Assembly: GCA_020440745.1 (NCBI GenBank)
Contig: JAGRNM010000064.1
Coordinates: 1-7,482, forward strand
Source: Deltaproteobacteria bacterium
GTDB taxonomy: Bacteria > UBA10199 > DSSB01
Reading direction: 5' to 3'
Length of the DNA: 7,482 nucleotides
Shown here: positions 1-6,119 of the stretch, in pieces
Layout of the letters: the number at the start of each line of letters is the position of its first letter
Numbering within the stretch: the stretch's first letter is position 1
Made by a program: the position numbers and the translations under genes
Notes under the pieces: model-generated
Seen by the model: the letters and a program-made list of their open reading frames with translations, nothing else
Database searches by the model: none
Told to the model about the DNA's origin: nothing

Positions 1-1394
1 TGGGATATTTTTTGCAATAACTGTGGGCTTTTGATTTTTAATTTTTTATTTTCTTTAAATTGAACTCCCTTGCGATCGTAGAGTTTAAGTAAGCAAGGCA
101 ATAACATCTGCATGCTAAGGCTAGACAAAAGAATACCGCAGCCTGCAATCCATCCTAATTCGGCAAAACCTTTGAGTGGGACTAACATGGTAGCAAAAAA
201 CGCTGCCGCCGTTGTTAGGGTGGAAGTACTGATATTGGGAAAAATGCCACAAATGGTTGCTTGTAAGGCTTGGTCTACATCTTTTCCCTTTTTTAATTCT
301 TCTTCATAACGGGCAACTACATGAACGCCATAATAGGTGCCTTGACCAATTAGGATAACCATAAAGGCCAAGCTAAACATATTAAGGTGGCCTACGGTGA
401 GTGTGGTTAATCCAAAAGTCCAGGTAATAGAGGCGGCTAGACTTAATAAACCTAAGGCCGGTCTCCAAAAGGAATGAAAAGCCAAAAAAAACAAAAGGCC
501 CGTGCTTAAAAAAGCTAATACACTAGCCCAACGCATGTCTTGTTCGGAGATTTCAAATTGATCGTGATTAAGAGCTGGGCCACCGGTCATGGCTAGTTTT
601 ACCTGGGGGTATTGCTTTTGTAGTTGTGAAAAATAAGAGCGGATTTCCTTAATCAGGATACGGTCTAGCTTGTGATCTTGTTTAAGGTCCTTAGGTTTAA
701 TTAGTAAAACGTGTAGGGGAGGGTTTTGACTAGAGAGATAGCCTAGTTCGTCTAAATTATCGTTTGGGTTTGACTCTAGTTCGTACTGTATTTTTTTTAA
801 AGTTTGGGCCTCTTTAATTTGTTTAGCTAAAATCGCTAAGGGTTTAAAGGCCTGTTCAATCATTTGGTTTAAGTTTTGGTCTAAGATTGCTCCGCTAGGT
901 TTTTTTTGAAAACTTTTTTCTAATAGTTGGAGGTAATCATTAAAGTTTTCGCTTTTTAATAACTGGTCTAACGAAGAGTCTTGGGAATCCAGCTCTTTTA
1001 AAAGTTCTTTAACCTTGGATTCTTCCATCCACTGAAGTGCGTGTTGACGGTAGAAGTCTAGGTTGATTTTATAGAAAAAATCTGAAATTTTATCGGCCTC
1101 TTGTTTTTTTAAGATTTGGACGAGGCTTTCTATGGCTTGGCGACGTTCTTGGGCTGAGGAGCCTTCGGCTACAATTACTAGAGTCTGGGCGGCGCCAAAT
1201 TTTTCTACGTATTCAATAAAACGCTTAGCGACGGGTTCTTCAGGAGAATATAAGTCTAAAATTCCTGTCTGACTTTTAAGAAAAAATAAACTGACTAAGA
1301 TAGAAGTCAGACTTAAAAAAAAGCAAAAAATCAAAAAAGATTTCCAACGCTTAATCAGCCAATGAGCATACTTGGGGAGTAGATTTTGAAGCAT
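1..1394 (-). CDS. RND/MMPL-family transporter, N-terminal part (C-terminus outside window)
   Basis: Inner-membrane exporter of the RND superfamily, MMPL/HpnN-like branch. The frame is open for 464 codons from ATG at 1394 to the left edge; the C-terminal half is missing. Visible order: TM1 about residues 20-39; a periplasmic porter-like region about 40-285 opening with a Y-S-P-E-E-P segment; then a tight helix bundle, TM2 about 289-310, TM3 311-334, TM4 338-360 and two more from about 389 on. TM4 carries GQGTYYGVH followed by ARYEEEL, the position of the family's G-x-G-V-D-[YF]-G-I-H...RY signature, but the Asp is Tyr354. The start is fixed by an in-frame stop at 1421-1419 with no other usual start codon between; AAAAGG at 1404-1399 is a weak ribosome binding site only 4 bases away. 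HpnN-type members move hopanoids, others lipids; the substrate here is unknown. It diverges from queA. Confidence 0.88.
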   Translation of the reverse strand, partial: MLQNLLPKYAHWLIKRWKSFLIFCFFLSLTSILVSLFFLKSQTGILDLYSPEEPVAKRFIEYVEKFGAAQTLVIVAEGSSAQERRQAIESLVQILKKQEADKISDFFYKINLDFYRQHALQWMEESKVKELLKELDSQDSSLDQLLKSENFNDYLQLLEKSFQKKPSGAILDQNLNQMIEQAFKPLAILAKQIKEAQTLKKIQYELESNPNDNLDELGYLSSQNPPLHVLLIKPKDLKQDHKLDRILIKEIRSYFSQLQKQYPQVKLAMTGGPALNHDQFEISEQDMRWASVLAFLSTGLLFFLAFHSFWRPALGLLSLAASITWTFGLTTLTVGHLNMFSLAFMVILIGQGTYYGVHVVARYEEELKKGKDVDQALQATICGIFPNISTSTLTTAAAFFATMLVPLKGFAELGWIAGCGILLSSLSMQMLLPCLLKLYDRKGVQFKENKKLKIKSPQLLQKIS

Positions 1395-1414
1395 AGGGCC
1401 TTTTAGGTTAAAAA
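1386..1414 (+). promoter_or_regulatory. candidate sigma70-type promoter for queA
   Basis: TTGAAG at 1386-1391 (4 of 6 to TTGACA) is followed after 17 bases by TAAAAA at 1409-1414 (4 of 6 to TATAAT). It overlaps the first codons of the divergent transporter gene and would give a leader of about 30 bases before queA. The same TTGAAG hexamer with 17-base spacing occurs upstream of the gene at 4122. Only a pattern match; in AT-rich DNA such matches arise by chance. Confidence 0.25.
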
Positions 1415-1454
1415 TCTGCTATCGCCAAAGGTTATTTTGTCTTAGTTAGCCTTT

Positions 1455-2492
1455 ATGTCCACTTGGCTTTCCGATTATGATTATGTGTTTCCGTCTGAGC
1501 TTATTGCAGACAAGCCACTGTCGGCTCGTTCTGCCTCCCGCATGATGCTTTTGCAAGGAGAGAATATTGAGCATGCTTATTTTAAGAATTTGAGCTCTTA
1601 TTTAAAAGAAGGCGATCTTTTGATTTTTAATGAAACTAAAGTCTTGCCGGCTAGGCTAAAAGCCTTGCGGGAAAGCGGTGGTAGGGTAGAGATTTTTTTA
1701 CTAAGGGATCTAGGGATGGGGGAATGGGAGGTTTTGTTGTCTCCTGCTAAGCGTCTTAAGATGAATGAGTCTTTAGAGCTTTACTCCCGTTTTAAAAAAG
1801 ATTTGCCTCCTATTAAAGTAAAGGTAAGTTCTTTAGAAACTAATAATTTTAAGATTAAGTTTGAAAGTTTAAAGGATCAGGTCCTAGCTTTAAGTCATTT
1901 TGGAGAAATGCCTCTTCCTCCTTATATTGTCCGCAATCAGCCAAGAGAAGAAGATCAAGAACGCTACCAGACCTTATTTGCTAAAAATTTAGGGGCGGTG
2001 GCAGCTCCTACGGCTTCTTTGCATTTTGATGAAAGTATTTTATCTGATTTAAAAGACAAAAAAATTGAGGAAGCCAGGTTAACTTTGCATGTGGGAGCGG
2101 GGACTTTTGCGCCGGTAAAGTCCGAGAATATTCAAGATCACTTAATGCATGAAGAGTACTATGAGATTCCAGAAGCTACTTTGGCAGCTATCGAAGCCTG
2201 CCAAAAAAGAAAAGGCCGTTTGATCGCTGTAGGAACAACAAGTTTAAGAGCTTTAGAAGCTTATGCAAAGACGGGAAAAAGACAAGATTGGACGGATATT
2301 TTTATTAGTCCTGGTTATCAATTTAAGTTGGTTAAAAATCTTTTAACTAATTTTCATCAGCCTAAATCCACTTTGTTAATGTTAGTCAGTGCTTTGGTAG
2401 GCAGGGAAAATATTTTAGCGGCTTATCAAGAGGCTATTAAGAAAAAATACCGCTTGTTTAGTTATGGAGACTGTATGTTGATTTTGGATTAA
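1455..2492 (+). CDS. queA: S-adenosylmethionine:tRNA ribosyltransferase-isomerase QueA
   Basis: Cytoplasmic enzyme that transfers and isomerises the ribosyl part of S-adenosylmethionine onto preQ1 at the tRNA wobble base to give epoxyqueuosine. At 345 residues it has the family's full length. Family blocks in order: SDYDY..P.ELIA (6-18), FNETKVLPARL (58-68), SPAKRLK, GEMPLPPYIVR, GAVAAPTASLHF (180-191), LHVGAGTFAPVK (from 211), GTTSLRALE, LLTNFHQPKSTLLM (from 296) and YRLFSYGD (332-339). Two positions differ from the commonest form: Ser188 where many members have Gly (PTAG) and Gln302 where TNFHLP is usual; neither suggests loss of function. ATG 1455 is the only start after the in-frame stop at 1443-1445; no clear Shine-Dalgarno sequence precedes it. 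The common partners tgt and yajC/secDF are not adjacent. It ends in an A/T palindrome facing the YafK-type gene. Confidence 0.97.
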   Translation: MSTWLSDYDYVFPSELIADKPLSARSASRMMLLQGENIEHAYFKNLSSYLKEGDLLIFNETKVLPARLKALRESGGRVEIFLLRDLGMGEWEVLLSPAKRLKMNESLELYSRFKKDLPPIKVKVSSLETNNFKIKFESLKDQVLALSHFGEMPLPPYIVRNQPREEDQERYQTLFAKNLGAVAAPTASLHFDESILSDLKDKKIEEARLTLHVGAGTFAPVKSENIQDHLMHEEYYEIPEATLAAIEACQKRKGRLIAVGTTSLRALEAYAKTGKRQDWTDIFISPGYQFKLVKNLLTNFHQPKSTLLMLVSALVGRENILAAYQEAIKKKYRLFSYGDCMLILD

Positions 2493-2513
2493 TTAATTTT
2501 TTAAAATTAATTA
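2490..2513. terminator. A/T-only palindrome between convergent genes, possible terminator
   Basis: An 11-base perfect inverted repeat, TAATTAATTTT at 2490-2500 and AAAATTAATTA at 2503-2513, with 2 bases between (a real loop would open to about 6). It contains the TAA stops of both queA (2490-2492) and the facing gene (2509-2507). On the plus strand a T-rich run follows at 2514-2524, so it fits termination of queA better than of the minus-strand gene. With no G:C pair the hairpin is weak, so function is uncertain. Confidence 0.4.
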
Positions 2514-3250
2514 TTTTCTTTTTCAAAAACGTATTTCTTATTCTTAACTTTTACTTCAGGGGGCGATTTTTTGTCTTTTTCAAAAAAATCATAGCCTTCT
2601 TTCAGGTTTGTCCAAAAGTTGTACCAGGGAGAAGCTTGGTGTCTTTTTAGGTTTTCTTGGGTCATTTTAAAGGGGAAAATATGCACTCTAAAAAAGTCCT
2701 GTCCTTTTTTGAGAGCGGCTTGACTGATGGTGTAGATTTCTTCAATTTTTTCATCGGTCATGGCGTAGCAACCGATAGAGACACAGTTGCCGTGTACCAT
2801 TAGAGCACTTCCAGTGCGTACGTAGGCTCTATCATAAGCATTGGGATAACCCAGGTTAAAAGATAGATGAAACTGACTGTTAGGATTAAGTTGTTGAGGC
2901 CCTACAAAGTAAAAACCTTCTGGAGCTTGGCCATCACCTTTTTTAGTTTTAGGCCCCAAAGTGCCAAGTCCGTAGGTGCAGATAGGGTAAGTTTTAAAGA
3001 GCTTAAAACTTTGATCGTCCTTAACCCAGAGTTCTAGTTCTTTTTCTTCTTTAAAAATTCTTATAAAAATAGGGGAACCTAAAGTAAGGCCTTTTTTTGA
3101 AAAATCTTTTTTAAGTTGGGGAGTCACGCGTCGACTAGCTTCTTGGGCACGGGGACTAGTGGGCACTTGGGCAGAGGCACTTGGGTAGTTTAAAAATAAA
3201 GTCATGAGTGCGAGGAGTATGAAGATTTTTGGGTGGTTCTTTTTAAGCAT
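2507..3250 (-). CDS. YafK-type L,D-transpeptidase (YkuD-fold) protein, exported
   Basis: Periplasmic cell-wall enzyme with a YkuD-type catalytic domain. Counting from the preferred start (247 residues): signal peptide about 1-27 (KK, hydrophobic stretch, then SASA before Gln), an ELELWVKDD strand, GPKTKKGDGQAPEGFYFV and FNLGYPNAYDRAY, then the active-site block MVHGNCVSIGCYAMTD with His153 and catalytic Cys161. The HGxC-SIGC form and the block order match E. coli YafK (DpaA/LdtF), which acts on the link between peptidoglycan and Braun lipoprotein; other YkuD enzymes make 3-3 crosslinks. The activity here is inferred. The C-terminus is a Lys/Glu-rich tail. Start choice: ATG 3250 gives a normal signal-peptide n-region and an 8-base overlap with the upstream GST stop (ATGCTTAA), suggesting translational coupling; ATG 3271 is possible and adds 7 residues. 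Neither has a strong ribosome binding site. Confidence 0.93.
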   Translation of the reverse strand: MLKKNHPKIFILLALMTLFLNYPSASAQVPTSPRAQEASRRVTPQLKKDFSKKGLTLGSPIFIRIFKEEKELELWVKDDQSFKLFKTYPICTYGLGTLGPKTKKGDGQAPEGFYFVGPQQLNPNSQFHLSFNLGYPNAYDRAYVRTGSALMVHGNCVSIGCYAMTDEKIEEIYTISQAALKKGQDFFRVHIFPFKMTQENLKRHQASPWYNFWTNLKEGYDFFEKDKKSPPEVKVKNKKYVFEKENN

Positions 3251-3992
3251 CTTTTTTTCTATGAAAGGCATAAAGTCCGCGCACCCATTCGGCTAATCGG
3301 CTGGATTCTAGATCTTGAGTGTATTCTTGAAGGGCTGGAGGCAAGGTTTCTTGTGCTGGCCATAGAAGGGGATGTTGAGGCGGACGAAATAAGGGAGCTA
3401 AGAGACTAGCAACTGTTAAGTCGGCCCTACTAAAGTGTTCTCCCACTAGATATTTTTTATCTCCAAGACTTTGTTCTAATTTTTTTAGCGCCTTGTTTAG
3501 TCTTTCTTTTGATCTAAGGGCTGACTCTTGGTGGATGTTCATGGATTTTTTCATTAAATAACGAATGATGGGAAAGGTAAAAAAGTAAAGGAGTGGACCG
3601 TAAGCTGGACTTTTTTGAAGTAAAAGAGAAGTTACTAGTTGGCGATGGGGTAGTAAGTGGTAATAAAAGAATCTTCTTAAATGGGGGCCGATTTCTTGAT
3701 TGCAGTAGTTTTCCCACTCTAAGGCTTGTTGTTTTAATTGAGGGTCTTGGGGGCTGAGAGAAATTTTGGGATAGTGCTGGTCTAGGTAGTTAATAATTTC
3801 AGTGGAATCCTGAATAATTTTTTTTCCGTCTTGAAGGATAGGAACAGAACTTTTAGGGGCTATTTTTTTGGCTAATATTAAATGGGGTCCAGGAATCCAA
3901 TAGACGTTTTGATAAGTTAAGCCCTTGTAGTCTAAGGCCCACTTAGCTTTTTCGCAGTAATGGGAGATAGCAAACTGATAGAGAGTAAGCAA
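3243..3992 (-). CDS. glutathione S-transferase family protein
   Basis: Cytoplasmic protein with the two-domain GST layout, 249 residues from the preferred TTG start. The N-terminal thioredoxin-fold domain (1-about 78) begins MLTLYQFAISHYCEKAKWAL, with Ser10-x-x-Cys13 at the usual catalytic position, Val50-Pro51 supplying the cis-proline, and Asp62-Ser63 matching the E/D-S motif that holds the gamma-glutamyl part of glutathione. The helical C-terminal domain carries KYLVGEHFSRADLTVAS, the usual N-capping box region. The substrate cannot be told; conjugation, thiol exchange or peroxide detoxification are all found in the superfamily. TTG 3992 is chosen because AAGGTGG lies 5 bases upstream and the protein then begins exactly where relatives begin; GTG 4058 would add 22 basic residues foreign to the fold. 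It overlaps the next gene (YafK-type) by 8 bases, so the two are probably co-transcribed, though a functional link is not obvious. Confidence 0.9.
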   Translation of the reverse strand: MLTLYQFAISHYCEKAKWALDYKGLTYQNVYWIPGPHLILAKKIAPKSSVPILQDGKKIIQDSTEIINYLDQHYPKISLSPQDPQLKQQALEWENYCNQEIGPHLRRFFYYHLLPHRQLVTSLLLQKSPAYGPLLYFFTFPIIRYLMKKSMNIHQESALRSKERLNKALKKLEQSLGDKKYLVGEHFSRADLTVASLLAPLFRPPQHPLLWPAQETLPPALQEYTQDLESSRLAEWVRGLYAFHRKKDA

Positions 3993-3997
3993 AGTAA

Positions 3998-4004
3998 CCA
4001 CCTT
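3998..4004 (-). promoter_or_regulatory. ribosome binding site supporting TTG start of the GST gene
   Basis: Reading the minus strand, AAGGTGG at 4004-3998 matches the Shine-Dalgarno consensus AAGGAGG at 6 of 7 positions and lies 5 bases before TTG 3992. It is among the best ribosome binding sites in the window and decides the start in favour of TTG over the upstream GTG at 4058. Confidence 0.6.
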
Positions 4005-4034
4005 TTTAAATGTGTCACCACTTAGCTTTTTTAA

Positions 4035-4083
4035 TAAAAGCCTTTTACTTTTTAGCACTTGAAGCTTTTTTATAAAGCCTTTA
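4035..4083. promoter_or_regulatory. two near-identical palindromes, possible operator pair
   Basis: TAAAAGCCTTTTA (4035-4047; 6-base arms around one C) and TAAAGCCTTTA (4073-4083; 5-base arms around one C) share the same core and also the following C. Their centres are 37 bases apart, about 3.5 helical turns. The right copy overlaps both the candidate plus-strand -10 (4082-4087) and a TATAAA-like element for the minus strand (4076-4071), a typical place for a repressor site serving two divergent genes. No regulator is recognised; A/T-rich short palindromes can be chance. Confidence 0.3.
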
Positions 4084-4087
4084 CCAT
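4059..4087 (+). promoter_or_regulatory. candidate sigma70-type promoter for the large exported protein
   Basis: TTGAAG at 4059-4064, a 17-base spacer, then TACCAT at 4082-4087 (each 4 of 6 to consensus). The predicted leader is about 28 bases and includes the strong AGGGGG ribosome binding site at 4109-4114. Pattern match only. Confidence 0.3.
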
Positions 4088-4121
4088 TTGATAGAAAGAA
4101 GAGCGGATAGGGGGTTATAAA

Positions 4122-6119
4122 GTGTCAAAGTATTTTTCTTTTCTTTGCCGATTTAGGCAATTTTTTCTTTTATTATCAATGTTTATTTTTCAAGGGGCTT
4201 GTTCTTTTGCTTTAGTAGAGGACTTAGACTTTGATAGTGATCCAGATATTGTTTTAAGTCAGAGTGCCTATGAGTCAAACTGCGTGGAGGAAGAAAATAC
4301 ACCCACCGTGCTTGGAGAAGGAGAAGAGGATCCTACAGTAGTGGATCATCAAGGAGCCCTAGGCTGTCGGATAGAATATAGTAATCAAGATTTAAATTTA
4401 TTAAGTTCAGAGACTAATACTAGTCTTAGTAGTTTGAGTTTAACAGGTACTTATTCTTTATTAAGTAGTTTTTCTGGAGATTTAAGTTTGGGTCTAAGGT
4501 TGGTAGCTAGGATTTATGAACCCCTTCTTGCCAATGCCAATATGGGGGCGACGGATGTTTTCTTTATCGAGGATCAAGCTTTAATTACTTATAATACTGC
4601 TGGCGAGGTCTATGAAGGAGCCATGCAGATCTTAGATGTTTCTAGTCCCCATCAACCCATGGTCAGGTGGGAGTTGGTTTTTCCGGTAGCAGATGTGAGT
4701 ACAGGAATTTTGGATACTGAGCGCGATGTGATTTATCTTTTGGGGACGGTGTCTTTAGATTCTAATGACGGGGCTTTATTAAGTACTCCTGCTATTTTGG
4801 AAGAAGTGGGTTTTAATGCTAGTCGCTTGCCTACTTCTTTTACCCCTCTTTTAGACTTACCTTCTTTTGTCACAACCGATGCTTATCTTTTGGGAGGTAG
4901 TATTTTTGTAACCACCGGCAATACAGGAGGGCTTTATGAAGTGGATGCAGAAAGCCAGGTGATCTTACAAAGCCTTTCCTTAGACGATGCTAGATCAGTG
5001 ACTTATAACCCTGCTGATGATCGTCTCTATGTTTTTCAAGGAACACCAGGCCGAATCACTCGAGTGGACCCTGATAATTTTGCTGATTTTGAGACCTTTA
5101 ATGTGGGTGGGGCAACGATTGTTGAGTCCAAGAGTACGATTGAATACGACAGTAAGCAAAACTTGCTTTTGGCGGCCGCTGGCGATGGGGGAACCTTGGT
5201 CTTTGATCCCGTAAGTGAGACGGTTTTAGCTAGCTTAGCCAATCCTAATCTTCCCGATCTAGAAGCTAGTTTACAAACTACTAATGCGGTGACGCTTTGT
5301 AATGACTTGGTATTAATTTCTAATGGGGAAGCTGGTGTACGTCTAGCCGAGTTAGGAGAAGGAGGAGAGCTTAGTCTTTTGGGTAGTATTATTTTGCCTG
5401 ACGGTGTTTCTGCCAATGGTATGATCTGTGAGGATGGTTGGCTTTTTGTGGCTGCTGGAGTGGATGGACTTTATTTGATTAGAGTTTTAGATAGTCCTTA
5501 TTTACAAAGGCTCCATTGTGAGGATGTGGACGCTGTTTTTTGTGAAGACTTTGCTTATAATCATTGGACACGCGTTGAGTCGATTGAAGGAGCTAGTAAG
5601 TGGGTTGGTCCATCGGGGAGTCTATTTGGCAATGCTTATGTGCTTAATCAAGAAGCCTATGTGGTAAGGGGATCTTGGGTTAGTACCCAGGATGCTTTTG
5701 AGCATCTGACACAAGCTAAGCATACTTCGGTTAAGTTAACAGACCAAGGCAATTTTTTTCTTAAAAGTACTTCTAATGAGGATGTGGGTATTAGACTGCG
5801 TTATGATCCTAATGGGTCAGGAGAGACTGCCACGGTGGAGGCTAGAATTGGGGATATTCAAAACCGCAGTCGGCGTATTACGGTTCAGTTTACTTTTCCT
5901 GAGGGGCAGGATTTTGTCGTGGGCCACATTTACCAGCAAGGTGATCAAGTACAAGTCGCAGTGGAGTTTGAGGATGGGACTAGTTTGTCTTCAGGGGTTT
6001 TAACTTCGGATCAAGAAGATGTGTTATCTCCTATGGTGATTCAATTAGAACCCTATGATAATTCTCAAACCGAAGTGTCTGCTTTTGACGATATTGTGGT
6101 AGAAGAATACACTTTTTAA
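4122..6119 (+). CDS. large exported beta-propeller-like protein, possible lipoprotein
   Basis: I do not recognise a named family for the whole 665 residues. It starts at GTG 4122, with AGGGGG 7 bases upstream. The N-terminus has basic residues, a hydrophobic core (14-23) and Q-G-A-C at 24-27; this could be a lipobox but Gln at -3 is unusual, so cleavage by signal peptidase I is also possible. Then follow an acidic stretch with Cys54 and Cys82, a Ser/Leu-rich part (about 94-125), and about 130-457 repeats ending in blade-like strands: MQILDVSSPHQP (168-179), NGEAGVRLAEL (401-411) and AAGVDGLYLIRVLD (444-457), which resemble LVIVD/beta-propeller repeats. The C-terminal part (about 466-665, starting with Cys466 and Cys474 and ending FDDIVVEEY) looks like a beta-sandwich of the ConA/jelly-roll kind. 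The Cys residues after 27 are even in number (54/82, 393/436, 466/474), fitting disulfides. Role unknown; surface binding or adhesion is a guess. Confidence 0.88.
   Translation: MSKYFSFLCRFRQFFLLLSMFIFQGACSFALVEDLDFDSDPDIVLSQSAYESNCVEEENTPTVLGEGEEDPTVVDHQGALGCRIEYSNQDLNLLSSETNTSLSSLSLTGTYSLLSSFSGDLSLGLRLVARIYEPLLANANMGATDVFFIEDQALITYNTAGEVYEGAMQILDVSSPHQPMVRWELVFPVADVSTGILDTERDVIYLLGTVSLDSNDGALLSTPAILEEVGFNASRLPTSFTPLLDLPSFVTTDAYLLGGSIFVTTGNTGGLYEVDAESQVILQSLSLDDARSVTYNPADDRLYVFQGTPGRITRVDPDNFADFETFNVGGATIVESKSTIEYDSKQNLLLAAAGDGGTLVFDPVSETVLASLANPNLPDLEASLQTTNAVTLCNDLVLISNGEAGVRLAELGEGGELSLLGSIILPDGVSANGMICEDGWLFVAAGVDGLYLIRVLDSPYLQRLHCEDVDAVFCEDFAYNHWTRVESIEGASKWVGPSGSLFGNAYVLNQEAYVVRGSWVSTQDAFEHLTQAKHTSVKLTDQGNFFLKSTSNEDVGIRLRYDPNGSGETATVEARIGDIQNRSRRITVQFTFPEGQDFVVGHIYQQGDQVQVAVEFEDGTSLSSGVLTSDQEDVLSPMVIQLEPYDNSQTEVSAFDDIVVEEYTF

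Noticed and set aside
112..309. Plus-strand open frame of 65 codons
   Set aside because: It lies antisense to the transporter's conserved TM4-TM6 region, whose protein matches its family; the plus-strand product has no recognisable features.
1969..2032. Ser188 in place of the commoner Gly in the QueA APTA-x-LHF block, as a sign of inactivation
   Set aside because: The rest of the block and all other family motifs are intact and the gene is full length; a small-residue change here is more likely natural variation.
3251..3271. Upstream ATG 3271 for the YafK-type gene
   Set aside because: Possible, but it lengthens the signal-peptide n-region and the overlap with the GST gene to 29 bases; ATG 3250 gives a more usual signal peptide and an 8-base overlap. 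Not fully excluded.
3514..3717. Second minus-strand frame of 67 codons inside the GST gene
   Set aside because: Out-of-frame shadow of the GST C-terminal domain; Ser/Pro-rich product without family resemblance.
5036..5416. Minus-strand open frame of 126 codons inside the large exported-protein gene
   Set aside because: Shadow of a well-supported plus-strand gene; low-complexity Ser/Pro/Lys product without a ribosome binding site or family resemblance. The shorter plus-strand frames at 5017-5214 and 5776-6003 are rejected for the same reason.
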